A stretch of DNA of 64,000 nt, taken from contig JARFJB010002038.1 of NCBI GenBank assembly GCA_036346205.1, positions 669,501 through 733,500 of the forward strand, read 5' to 3'. The notes under the pieces are model-generated. The model made no database searches. It saw only the letters and a program-made list of their open reading frames with translations, and was not told the origin of the DNA. This DNA is from Vesta saturnalis. Taxonomy: Eukaryota; Arthropoda; Insecta; Coleoptera; Lampyridae. Positions 22,413 to 32,979 of the stretch are shown piece by piece. Numbering within the stretch: the stretch's first letter is position 1; every line of letters starts with the position of its first letter. Made by a program: the position numbers and the translations under genes.

Positions 22413-23485
22413 TTGAACCAGTGCAAAGCACTCGTTCAATTTTCATTGGTTTTAACTCGAGTTATCATCGATGATAATCATAACACTAGTTATATTATCC
22501 CTGATAATATTTTATATGTTTTTATTTTTCTAATAGCCTGTTCAACATGTACCCTTGCTTTGGCAATTTTCTTTGTTAATATTTCTTCCTCTCGAGTCAA
22601 TCTTTTTCTTTTCATTAAAAAAGGTGGTGTGTAAAATTTGACATTTATTTCATCCAATTTATCTTGGATGGTAAATCCATGATCTGCCATTACAGCAACA
22701 TTTTCTTGCAAAAAATTTTTTAGTTCTGATTGATCATACAACTCTGTCAGAAATTGCACTTTCAAATCGTTCATTATAATAAATGATTGTGCCACTTTGA
22801 CTTATTCCTACTAAAAATTTAACAGTATTCGAGTGCTTATAGCTAGAAAAAGTGTTCTCTTGTTGCATGAAATTTGATGGCATTTGGAAAAATATTTCGG
22901 TTCCATCAATAATTACAGTAATAAGATTTTCAAATTGTCTAAAACAATATGGGACCTTTTTTGAAGTTCTACAACCTCGGAACTTATCTCCCCTAATGGT
23001 TATAGTCTGATAATACATGAACTGAATCAAGTATAAAACACAACAGATATCAGGGTTTCAGATTTACCACAAAGAAATGAAAGTTCATCTAGGGTAAAGC
23101 CACGTCTCAGTCTTATTAAAGTTAATGTCCTTGTTCGTCCAATTTTGAACTTTTGCCATCACCTCTTCTATAACCTTTATATGAATATTTTACTTTATCC
23201 ATCACCACCGGGTCTAAAAATTCGTACAATGCTTTAAATTGAAGCATTGTCAATCCAGTGAAAAATTTGAATGTTTTGTTTTATAAAAAGGAAAAAAAAT
23301 TGAGCAACTTCTGAAATTCTAATATACTTTTAAAAATTAATTAATCGGATATTTCACCTAATTTCAGAAAATATTTATTTATTATTGCACTACTAGTTTC
23401 AAATGCTAAGCATTCATTTTCAAGTGCTTTTTATAACCGATTTAAAAAACTAAATATTTGAAATCTATCAAATAATAGTAATTAT

Positions 23486-23595
23486 ACACCAAGGTAGGGA
23501 AGACAATTTTCTGAGCCGAGGTGTATTATTTCCCGAGACGCGGAGCGTCGAGGAAAATAAGTGTACGAGGGTCAGAAGGTCTTCTCTACCGTGGT
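23486..23595. repeat. Imperfect hairpin, about 110 bp
   Basis: The arms GGTAGGGAAGACAATTTTCTG and CAGAAGGTCTTCTCTACC face each other, with a second inner pair (TTATTTCCCGAGACGC and GCGTCGAGGAAAATAA) around ACGCGGAGCGT. It lies within a larger inverted pair: TTCACTACTAGC at 23621 and GCTAGTAGTGAA at 23855. Confidence 0.75.
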
Positions 23596-23954
23596 TTATA
23601 TATTATTTTATTCACTACTAGCACACATATTCTGTAAATATGACAATAAATAAATACAATTCAAATAACCTTATTATTACATAAAAAATTAAGTGGCCTG
23701 AGGTTTTCACATGTTTCAATTTGTTGACATTTTGTAATACATTCGCATCCCAACTGTCAATTTCATTATCTACTACTAGGGAGAGAAAAATTAAGCAGGT
23801 CGAGAAAAACGAAATCTCGCTTCCAAAATCGGCCTACTAATGGCATATTCTATCGCTAGTAGTGAATAAACAGATATTATGATTATAAATAACAGAGGGT
23901 GGTAGGGTAGGTAACGGTAACAGTATGTAAAAATTAAACATAAACAATAAAGGA

Positions 23955-24170
23955 CTAAACTAAATCTAATAATATGGTTGTAGTATTGCCGGAATCTGAG
24001 TTCATCAATTTGGTTTTATCAAATTTGGTAATATAAATCGCCTCAAAAATGTCTAGATGGCATGGGTTTGATACTTTTTTTAATAATTTCATTTTATTAA
24101 TGTCTATGTAATGGCCATAATTCAGTAGATGTTCAGCCACGCTAGATTTTGAAGGTTTTGTTTTGTTCAA
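23955..24170 (-). mobile_element. Penelope-like element fragment (GIY-YIG end)
   Basis: The minus-strand translation includes KSSVAEHLLNYGHYIDINKM and NPCHLDIFEAIYITKF, which match the C-terminal GIY-YIG endonuclease region of Penelope polymerases (xSAxAEHLxxxxHxIDF... LxxLEAxxIxK). Only this last part is present. It interrupts the transposase of the ISL2EU-like element. Confidence 0.65.
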
Positions 24171-24719
24171 ATAAATTTTCAAAGGAAAATTGATTTTTCT
24201 TGCACGGATCAGAACTAGTTTGAGTCGATTTTTCACATATGAGTTGTTCCTGATGTGGAGATTCAACATATTGACATTCTTCCATGGTTTCCATTAACAT
24301 GTTAGTTTCATAGGAATCTGTAGTTAAAGAATGAGCAATACAATTAACATAAATGGACTCTTCTGGTTGCATATCAACCTCAGGCGAACGTGAAGGAGCT
24401 AAATAGGAAATAGGATGTGAATATTTGTTGATGGGTCCAATGAAATGCTTATTACAAATATAAGTATTTCTGGAAATATTGTCTGAAGTTAACAGTTTAT
24501 TTCCACGTAGCTCTATCCAATTCAAACTACTTGCTGGATCCCGTTTTTTTTTTGGAAAGGGAATCAATTTTCTTTTTATTCTTTCGAGAATCACTTTTGC
24601 ATCCTTTGTATGAACAGCTTGCCATTTTGAAGCAAATGTTAAACAAAGAATAAAGTATCTTCGATATAATATCACACTAACAAATTGCTGAGAAGTCGGG
24701 CTGAAAATTGAAAAATACA

Positions 24720-25070
24720 AAACTGATCAGAAATAAAAAATATTTTGATTTACGATACCTACTTTTTCAAAACTTCCAAATTAATCGTAAAAACGTCACA
24801 ACATTAATCATACAAAACCACTTTTAGAACTAATAGAACAATATAATATTTATAAAAAATAACATGAGTAGTATGACACACAATGACCCTAGATACAATG
24901 ACAAATGGCATAAACTTATCGTATGTCAATATTTAACCACACAAAATCACGAAATGTATCAGGTAACCAACATAACTGAAATAACCTTAAAATTATTTTG
25001 TACCAAATTTTTCCGAATTACTTGAGATTTGAATGACCGGGAAATTTCTCAATATGCATAAATCAAAAAC
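24720..25070 (-). repeat. Right terminal inverted repeat of the ISL2EU-like element
   Basis: This is the reverse complement of 19040-19409 with several short indels. The copies are close enough to suggest the element is not ancient, even though its genes are broken. Confidence 0.85.
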
Positions 25071-25510
25071 AGATAATCTCAAAGAAAGAAATTAATAGTT
25101 CTGCGCTCAATGACCCTTGGATTAGACGTCGCATCGGTGGCCAATTCACCTATCCAGATATATATTCAAATGATTTCTTATCTCTATAAAGAAACATACT
25201 CTTGTTGAAGGGTAATATCACGATAGAAGCCATGCCGGTTTCCGACAACAACGTCATCAATAAGAGGTGTGATTATTTATTAAAGCAATTGAAGACATCT
25301 AGTGCAGTTTTCTTCCACAAAAAAAGGACCAATAATTTGATCTCAGAAATCTTTTTGTGGGAACTGTGGAATCACAAGATATATGTGAATCTTCTGCTTC
25401 ACCCATTCAAAAAAAAAAGTACTCTAATTTCTAAAACAAATGTGCAGTCTTTCTGCAATAAGTTTGTAAAGCTCCATTATTATTACAACTTTAAGAAACT
25501 TCATTGGTAC

Positions 25511-25745
25511 CAGTGTTAGGCATTATTTAACTACATTTAACTACCATAGTTAACTACTGTTACCTTTAATGTAGTTGTACATTTATAAAATACTTATACT
25601 TGACTACCTTTAGCTTTTGTGCAGTAAGATAACAAGGGGCTTAAAATAGTAGTTAGCTGCTACGCTACAACTACTTTAACTCATTTAACTACTTTTTATA
25701 TCAAATAACTTCTCACCTTTTAAAGCTGGTATGAAAAAAGTGAAA
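25511..25745. mobile_element. Possible hAT terminal fragment
   Basis: The stretch begins CAGTGTTAGGCA, close to the CAGTGTTGGGCA terminus common to many hAT elements, and is filled with repeated TTAACTAC/GTAGTTAA words in both orientations. A matching right end was not identified. Confidence 0.4.
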
Positions 25746-25811
25746 TACTTAAAACAGATATAAGTGACAAGGGTGCGGGCGGGTCCTCACTGTGGACTAT
25801 ATTGTATTATA

Positions 25812-26867
25812 AGCCTGTCCGGTAGAACTGAACGGTATCGGATTAACAAGGAGGATTGTCAATATATGGTTCTATTGTGCTTGAAACCGCCTTAATGCTT
25901 TGCTGTCTCGTACTTATTGTACGTGACAAAGAAAGATGGATATATTATGAATAATGCCTCTATTTCTGCCGAACAAAAGCGTTTGCAACTTTCACACATA
26001 ATGACAAGGCAATAAGAATCAGATGCAGGTAGAATAGAAATTCAATAGGTATAATAAAATGCCAGTGGTTCTCAACACTGCTTTAACATTATATAATTTG
26101 TGAAGAAATGCAACTTTTGTATAATAAAAATAATAATCGATTACTAATTACCTATAAGTAATTTCAATTGACACCTTTCACTTATACTTATAACAACAAT
26201 AACAAATACATTTTATTATAGTTAGTAAATATTAATTAAATTACAAAGATATACTTTTATAATTAAATGTAAAATTATAATTGTCATTCGTTCAGATTCA
26301 TCACTTCCTAAGTCATCCAAATCTTGGAAAAGATCATCGTCATCACTTTCTTACCTACTAAATGGTATATATAATCTATTATTAATTACTTATTGTTACA
26401 GTATTGCATATTTATTTGGATTCTTTTGTAATTGGAGTACACTAAAACGTCATTACCATACTTAGGTATACAATGAACTTTCTAAATGTAAATTGAAATA
26501 CCTATACTTAATCGAATATTCATTATTATGAATGGCTTTTATAAATGTTTATTATAAAACTTGCATTCTTCCATAAATTTTAAATGTAATGTTAAAGCAG
26601 TGTTGAGAACCACTGGCATTTTATTATACCTATTGAATTTCTATTCTACCTGCATCTGATTCTTATTGCCTTGTCATTATGTGTGAAAGTTGCAAACGCT
26701 TTTGTTCGGCAGAAATAGAGGCATTATTCATAATATATCCATCTTTCTTTGTCACGTACAATAAGTACGAGACAGCAAAGCATTAAGGCGGTTTCAAGCA
26801 CAATAGAACCATATATTGACAATCCTCCTTGTTAATCCGATACCCGTTCAGTTCTACCGGACAGGCT
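25812..26867. mobile_element. Foldback element A, copy 1
   Basis: The ends are AGCCTGTCCGGTAGAACTGA and its reverse complement at 26867. The inverted arms run about 300 bp (25812-26115 and 26575-26867) and include GTTTGCAACTTTCACACATA and CCAGTGGTTCTCAACACTGC on both sides. The centre holds only the C-terminal remnant (acidic Asp/Glu run) of the small ORF that is longer in copy 2. Confidence 0.88.
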
Positions 26868-27430
26868 TTAACTAAAGTATTAAGTAATAAACTTTTGTTT
26901 ATATAAAAAGGTGCGTAAATTTTTACAAATAATAAAAAAGCCAACAATATTAAATAGGTCTCGTAGAATATTAGATTTCTTTTGCGACAAACAAATGAGA
27001 TATAAAACTATAAAAGATTTACTAGACTTGTAATTTAATAAGAAATAATTGATGTCATATATAATTTCAAGCATTCGTTTTAGCGAGGTCAACACAAAGT
27101 TAAATAAATATAATTTAAGCAATTACCTCTCCTTATTTGTTCCACTATTTTAAAATAAGGTAATTACAGAATTTAATTAAGTGCTCATCATAAGTTATCA
27201 TTGCTTTTCATAATTTTAAATTATTTTTGATTTTCAAATCTAATGCTTTGAAATAGATCTACTGTGATTGGCAAAGCATTAACCCTGTGCTAGCTATTTA
27301 AATAAAATTAGTGGGGTGTTAGATAAAACATCAAACCAACATTTTATAATTCAAACCTGAACGAGAATAATATGGAGCCAGATGAATATGAAGATAACCT
27401 GGCCGAGCTATAAGAAATACCATATTCATT
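26868..27430. other. No gene recognised
   Basis: A minus-strand 80-codon reading frame (27122-26880) is AT-rich and Lys/Ile/Leu-rich with no recognisable domain. A short plus-strand frame at 27372 (MEPDEYEDN...) ends after 13 codons. Confidence 0.35.
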
Positions 27431-27476
27431 TCTACATTTCAACATTAACAGAAAATAATAAAAATAAATAATACTT

Positions 27477-27866
27477 ACGTGGTCTTGTAGGTACAATAGT
27501 TTCATCCAATTGCCTAAGTTCAACCTCTAATTTATGAATAAACTGATAATTATGCTGCATTAACTTCATAATTTTTTTTATAAAACCAACGTAATCTATA
27601 ACATTAGTTTCCATATTTATATTATACAAAAACTAATAATACTAACCTCTTGGAAATTCTTGTGGGCTAACCAATTCTTTAAAAAATTCTTGTGCTACCG
27701 TTGCTTGTTCTGTTGATACACAATTATTTGTATCAACGTGGGGTTTAAACCAGTACCTTAAGATTCGTGACTCTTGTGTATGTTTACCTGTTTGTGCACT
27801 TACCAGAAATACCCGAAACTCCAGTGATAGTTGTGCAGGTGTCGATTCTCCATTTTCTAAATAAAC
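27477..27866 (-). CDS. Possible exons of an unrecognised gene
   Basis: The upper block (27866 down to about 27648) follows an acceptor-like TTTATTTAG and reads GESTPAQLSLEFRVFLVSAQ, then SRILRYWFKPHVDTNNCVST and EFFKELVSPQEFPRG before a GTTAGT donor-like site. The lower block (about 27600 to 27480) reads DYVGFIKKIMKLMQHNYQFI and KLEVELRQLDETIVPTRPR before a GTAAGT donor. Normal-looking amino-acid composition and three plausible splice signals suggest real minus-strand exons. I do not recognise the protein, and it could equally belong to an unknown transposon. No start codon is assigned. Confidence 0.4.
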
Positions 27867-27899
27867 AAAAAAAAAATACATTAAAACGAAAAAGATTTA

Positions 27900-28850
27900 A
27901 CTAAAGAAATGGAAAATTGTATATAGAACTAGTAATCCCGGCGGGCTTAGCTACGTACGCCCTTTTTCCAGAGTATCAAGACGCCCCTGGATTAAAAAAA
28001 AAGGAAATAACGTAAAAAATGATGAAGTCCGCAAAACATCGGTGTCACAACGTATCTCGTTATACTTTTAATTAGATTGAACTTAAAAACCAGCAATTAA
28101 ATGGTACACTTAACTTATCCCTAAACTAAAAGGAATCTCACACCACCTTGTACATAAAAGATTAGATCCAGCAAAAGATCAACATTTTGCAAACGTAAAG
28201 CGCGGGAAAGACTGAATAAAAAAAGATTCCTCGACAGTCCACAATGCGCTATCGCGATGCCTCACAACAAAATTTCAAAATCAAAATAAACCATAAAGAA
28301 TTCCTTTTCCCCAACGGCGAATAATAATAATAATAACAAAATATACCCACAACCAAAGTCAAAAATAATTGATTTTCCCGGTCTCATTGAACCGAAATTT
28401 TAATTAAATTACCCACATTTCATGAACACGTGAAAGGTTAATTTAACAAATTATTTTAAATTGGTGGCTAGGGGACAGATAATATTTCATTATTGTGATA
28501 GCACCACGCACCGGCGTGTTTTATTGTACGTATTTTATGTAACTAAAATACAAATGTATGTAATTAAGGGTTGAGAAGACAAAAGAAGATGGAATTTGAA
28601 CTTTACACATGTTGGGGTAGAAAATCAGGTAATTCTCTAACACAGCCCGAAACTGTGTTAATCGAATAAACCACGACAAATCGCTTTGGGCTTTCATATG
28701 CATAAAATTGGGTAATATCACCTATTAGGATGGGTGGTTATTAATTACAATAAAGCATAAGACGAAACCAAATATAGGTCACTGTTACGTTGAAATTCGA
28801 TACACATGGGGTTTGCTACGGACGAGTGAATATTTTAAAAACTACCACTT
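27900..28850. other. No gene recognised; ends in a dispersed repeat word
   Basis: AT-rich sequence. A short (ATA)n run is at 28320. At 28800-28840, GGGTTTGCTACGGACGAGTG and a following ATATTTTAAAA match 56338-56370, so this is likely a fragment of the same repetitive element (see the LTR candidate at 56334). Confidence 0.4.
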
Positions 28851-28857
28851 GCTTTAA

Positions 28858-29816
28858 CACTAGAACTGCGGCGGCGGTCAATTTGACCGCGTGCCTTCTT
28901 TAAAATGTTGTTTCTCCGTTGTGCTTGGAGTTACGGTGTTGAGGTGTTATGACTTTTTCTAGATTTTATCTACTTTTAGAATATAAAAAATACATTAAAA
29001 AATTAAGCCGTTTTAGAGCTTTTTTGTAGTATTTGTATAACTGCCGGAACCGTCATTTTGACCGTTCATATATTCATAACCAGTTTCGAGGTTGTATAAC
29101 AAAAATAATTACAACGTTAAGATAAAACAATATATTTTACTATTATTGTGGTAATTTTTGTGAGTTTACTGCAAGTCAGAACTTGTTTAGTCGTATCCGA
29201 AATTGTGAATAATCTTTGCTATTTTTACCTACGCGCCCGAGATATGAAAAATGCAAGTTATAACTTTTTTCTATAGAGATCTATATATTCAAGTACTTTG
29301 AGATTTTAAATTAGTTGCAAGTGAACGTTCTTGTGAGAGACTTCTGTACTTATTACGGGGTTAATTTCGTAGTAAAAAATGTGGTCGTCTCGCGGTTTTA
29401 CACAACAGGCTTTAGATTACTTGCGGAGTTGGAAAAGATATCTGAATGCGAATCCGAAAAAGCAAATAATCACTCCGAAGATGGTGAAAGTGATGAAGCT
29501 GTACCCAGTTGATGACAAAAGTCGTGAACAAAGTGAATAATCTAAATGTCACTTCTGATCCTTGTACATCTAATGAAATTAGTGATGACATTGAACACCA
29601 TCCAAAACGAAAAAATTACATGCATTTACCTGTGGGGAGTAAACAATCATCCAAATCTAATGATAAATGGGAAGTTGTGGACTCAAGTGGACCTTATGTT
29701 GGCCGTATAATTCAAAGAAATGTTATGCGAAATACTCCTGGACCAACTGAACGGTTTACCGCAGAATCAGAGCTTTCGGCTTACTATCCTATAGGCCACA
29801 TCTTGGGTTGCCACTA
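28858..29816 (+). mobile_element. piggyBac-like element, 5' half
   Basis: TTAA at 28854-28857 is followed by CACTAGAACTGCGGCGGC, a terminus typical of piggyBac-like elements. The sequence GTCAAxTTGACC occurs at 28876, and GTCATTTTGACC recurs at about 29050. Coding sequence begins near 29315. The element stops abruptly near 29816, where Tc1-like sequence begins, so the catalytic half and right end are missing. Confidence 0.7.
29315..29816 (+). pseudogene. piggyBac transposase N-terminus
   Basis: An acidic leader (ECESEKANNHSEDGESDEA) is followed after a frame change at about 29510 by SNDKWEVVDSSGPYVGRIIQ, then RNTPGPTERFTAESELSAYY. The WxxxxxxxGRxxxxNxxxxxPGPT pattern is the entry to the piggyBac DDE domain. 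The next expected residues are absent because the fragment ends here. Confidence 0.75.
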
Positions 29817-29819
29817 ACG

Positions 29820-30589
29820 GCTCAACATCGACGGTAACGTTTGGAGTGGTGTAGATTTCGACTACACTGGAACCAGGAGTGGCATAGAGTGGTGTTCACC
29901 AATCAATCCTAATTCTGTTTGGGGATGCATGATTGCTGTATGACGGTCAAACGAAGACGTGCGGCACGTCGAAATGTTGAATTTTCTGTTGCGAGGCATG
30001 TGCATCAAACTATAGGGATTATGATATGGGGTGCTGTAACTTATAGGGGTAGGTCTCGTTTGGTATTCATCCGAGGCAATACGAACGCCCAATGATATGT
30101 GGATGAGGTGGTAGAACCACATATTCTTCCATTTGTTCAGAAGTTGGAAGACCCACTTTTGCAGCAGATAATGTCCGTCCTCATATTGCAAGACGTTCTT
30201 TGGACCTATATTCAGAGGATAATGTTAATCTCTTGCCATTTCCAAACAGATCTCTCGACCTTTCGCCCATCGAGCATGTTTGGGACATTATGGGGATAAG
30301 ACAGAATATTGCAGCATCCTCCGCAGACGCTGTAAGCTCTAGAATACGAATTACAGGTTACTTGGGACACAATACCTCAAGAGGACATCGACCATCTGCT
30401 AGAATCGATGCCACGACGAGTGGAGGAGTTTGTAACCAACAGGGGGGGGGCAACCCATTATTAATAAAAATTATGTTTATATTTTGTTCTTTTTCTTTGA
30501 AATTTTAATCAATTGCTACCTTTTAGTAGTTAAACGTTTCTGCCAAGTTTGGTCAAAACATTCCTACCTCTTCTTGGTGTGTCACTGAG
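29820..30589 (+). mobile_element. Tc1-like relic, 5'-truncated
   Basis: The right terminus, reversed, is CTCAGTGACACACCAAG, followed by TA at 30590-30591, as expected for Tc1/mariner. Coding remnants from about 29920 read MTVKRRRAARRNVEF, VHQTIGIMIWGAVTYRGRSR, LVFIRGNTNAQ, YVDEVVEPHILPF, then after a frame change DNVRPHIARRS (second Asp) and LDLSPIEHVWDIMG (catalytic Glu). These are the signature motifs of Tc1-type DD34E transposases. The first Asp region is lost at the junction with piggyBac. Confidence 0.85.
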
Positions 30590-30594
30590 TATAC

Positions 30595-31335
30595 TTTGTT
30601 GGTTTGTGTGTTAGTGTTTACTTAAACGTTAGGTTTTGGATTACATTCAGATTCGTAAAAGTCCAAATAGAGTTCGTTTGACTAAAATTGTCCAGCCACT
30701 AAGTTATTTTCAAAAGAACAAATTCATCGTTTAACATCAATTGCTTTCTATGATTCGATACGTGATAAATGATCGAAATAGTTTCGTTTATTCACACCGT
30801 AACTGTACCTAATTCGTGATTATAGTCAATATAAAACATCTGATCGTAATATGAATTCAGATTTATAGATTCGTTACCAATCTCTTCAATTTAATAATCT
30901 CCATTCATACCTTACGTAGCAGCGATTGTTGAACCATCAACTTAACATAATTCGACTTCGGAATGTGAAATACAGATTCGATAAATCCAAGGTATTAATT
31001 CTCTTCATACAATTCAAATATTATACGGATAATTAAGATAGTATCGTTACATAATACATATTCATAAAATAAAACGTAAACTAGGAAATGACTATCCTAG
31101 AAATTGTCCACACAAACCTGGAAACTAAAATAAATTTGTTTTTAAATAATTTTACGTATCGTACATACAGGTTACATATCGATACGTCCACATTTTTTAC
31201 AAATTCTATTCACAACTCATGTGTATGATTTTGTTTACATTTGTTGTTAGTGTATACTGAAGAATTATGCACGTGTATTAGTTTATGCGCATACGCTACA
31301 TGCTACGTGATTCTACATTATAAACTGATCAGACA
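30595..31335. other. AT-rich stretch, no gene seen
   Basis: No ORF, repeat or RNA structure could be supported. Confidence 0.5.
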
Positions 31336-31339
31336 AGCC

Positions 31340-31680
31340 ATGGTAATGAAGAACCCCAGAAAAGACTTAGTAATTGGTTTTTGCGGAATTTCGTTGTGGT
31401 CGTGCGTCCGTCAGTGGTGAATCTCGTGAAGGTCGATCAAAATCGGTTGTGATTCTAAAAAACATCGATGCTGTGCACAATATGATTGTAGAAGATCGAC
31501 AAGAGACGTATCGCGGAACAGAGACATTCTTTAGCATACCAGACTACAATACATTCGATTTTTCATTAAAAATTAGCTGCCAGAAAGATCTGTTCCCGAT
31601 GGATTCCGAGTTGTTTGACTGAAGCTCAAAAACAGCCTCGTGTTAAATGGCAATCTGGCAATGTATAATAACATGTTCAG
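31340..31680 (+). pseudogene. mariner transposase N-terminal relic
   Basis: The reading frame at 31374-31622 contains FAEFRCGRASVSGESREGRS and KSVVILKNIDAVHNMIVEDR, followed by a degraded helix-turn-helix (YRGTETFFSIP) and a remnant of the KKICSRWIPHNL block. These are clear matches to the first domain of mariner transposases. The catalytic domain and both ends are missing. Confidence 0.75.
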
Positions 31681-32655
31681 ATGTCTCAGATAGCTTCAAT
31701 TGTTATTGTTATTAGATTTGCAATAATTTAATGATGTTCCTGCCAATTTCACTGATCGTGCTTTTCATATTGGGAGCGGCTTGTTTGTGCTAACATTTTC
31801 TCGTAATCGTTTGCCCTTTTTTATCTGAAACAATTCATTGTTATTTTTTATTTATTTCCGTTGATAGTTATTCATTTTTATACTTAATCTCAATGGTGTT
31901 TTGTTATAATTTGCTTAATTTAATTTTTGTTTGAATTTATCATTTAAAAACACGAACCGCTATTGTTGCTATTGTATATTTAGTGAATTATTTAATTCGT
32001 TCAATATGGCCGAATTTTTAAAATATTAAATTAATTATTCCGAGCTGAAAGTAAATGTATAATGAATATATCGATTTCAAGGAGAATTGTGGCAGTATGA
32101 AAATTGTATGTAAGCCTTCCTTCACATTTTTATTTAGGTAAAAAGTGTATGAACGTGGAAATATTGACAATAGTAGACGCAGCTTAAATCGACGTATTAC
32201 TAATTGTCCGTCAACAATATCGAATTTTCTCTAAAGCATTAAAGTGTTAGCGTTATAGACATTAGTGTTCTAAAACAAACGTCGCGTTATTAATCACGTA
32301 TTTCTAAAAACGTAAGAATGCTATCTTAACTTTAAGTTGTACATGTGAAACTTTGCGTGGTTAAATACTAAAAGAGTATGTAGATTTCGTTTATGCTGTA
32401 ATATTGACAAATAGTTTTGAAGACAGTTTTCAACCATCTTATGTTAATGTTAATAAGAATTAGTATTTAATTAGCTAGGACCATTTAGTGCGTAATAATA
32501 TTCTCTAAGATTGTAGAGGAGATAAGTGTATCAAATTTACACGTTGTGTAAATATTATGTATTAAATTTCTCTAACATTTATTATTGAAGTTGACCTTAA
32601 ACATTTTCATTACTTTTTTCAACGGACATAGGCTCATCTCAATTTATTACTTGAT
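31681..32655. other. AT-rich stretch, no gene seen
   Basis: No coding or repeat structure could be supported. Confidence 0.5.
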
Positions 32656-32659
32656 ACTT

Positions 32660-32965
32660 GGTACACTACGTTGGTTTGGTCACATTGAGAGAATGAACAA
32701 CGCAATATTAACAAAGCAAATATAAGTAGGCGAGATTGGAGGTAAGGCCAGGCCTGGTAGGCCGCGTAAAACTTGGCCGAATGTAATAAAATGTAAGACA
32801 AAAGAAAGATAAGGAGTTTTAAAAATAAAAGGACATGTCAGAGACAATGTATGAATCTTGCGGAAGCTAGGGAAATATGCAAATATATGAAAGCATAGAG
32901 AAAGATTGTGAATGAAAAATAAATAAGAGGCAGAGATTGTTTTGCCTACCCAGCAAGAGAATGGC
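32660..32965 (+). mobile_element. 3' tail of the LINE at 49-54 kb
   Basis: This is collinear with 54080-54365: TTGGTTTGG, GAGAGAATGAACAA, TAGGCCGCG, AATCTTGCGGAAGCTAGGG and GAAAGATTGTGAATGAAAAA occur in the same order. It encodes LRWFGH-like and GRPRKTW remnants, the usual end of the ORF2 of this LINE. It is a 5'-truncated copy. Confidence 0.85.
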
Positions 32966-32979
32966 GTGTTATTTTTCAT

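Larger units (their letters stand above)
22490..24720 (-). pseudogene. THAP and DDE_Tnp_4-type transposase, interrupted
   Basis: The N-terminal block (24720 down to about 24170) contains a THAP-like segment: LIPFPKKK, LNWIELRGN and NTYICNKHF, though the first Cys pair is lost. The catalytic part lies at 23030-22490. LITVIIDGTEIFFQMPSNFM holds the first Asp, SSYKHSNTVKFLVGISQSGT follows, then ENVAVMADHGFTIQDKL (second Asp) and RIHVE-type ARVHVEQAIRKIKTYKILSG (Glu). This is the DDE_Tnp_4 signature. A frame change occurs near 22790, and a 0.5-1 kb block of foreign sequence (hairpin, Penelope end) separates the THAP part from the DDE part. Confidence 0.78.
19040..25070. mobile_element. ISL2EU-like two-gene DNA transposon with long TIRs
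   Basis: A 6-kb unit is bounded by inverted repeats at 19040-19409 and 24720-25070 (about 350-370 bp, high identity with small indels). Both ends start GTTTTTGATTTATGCATATT. Between them are a plus-strand YqaJ-type nuclease gene and a convergent minus-strand THAP plus DDE_Tnp_4-type transposase gene. As I understand the literature, a YqaJ nuclease paired with such a transposase is the hallmark of ISL2EU (also called IS4EU) elements. Target duplications are not obvious. The interior is invaded by a MITE, hairpins and Penelope debris. Confidence 0.75.

Noticed and set aside
21709..23595. Hairpins considered as a CRISPR-like array
   Set aside because: The repeats are not direct, not regularly spaced and have no spacers; the context is eukaryotic.
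24142..24269. Apparent single ORF joining THAP-region and Penelope-like sequence in overlapping frames
   Set aside because: The two blocks are in different frames and belong to different element families; the overlap is an insertion junction, not a fusion protein.
26280..26360. Acidic reading frame in foldback copy 1 as a separate gene
   Set aside because: It is only the tail of the longer frame present in copy 2, left after an internal deletion.
29862..30191. Minus-strand 109-codon ORF
   Set aside because: It is the antisense shadow of the Tc1-like transposase remnant that reads on the plus strand.
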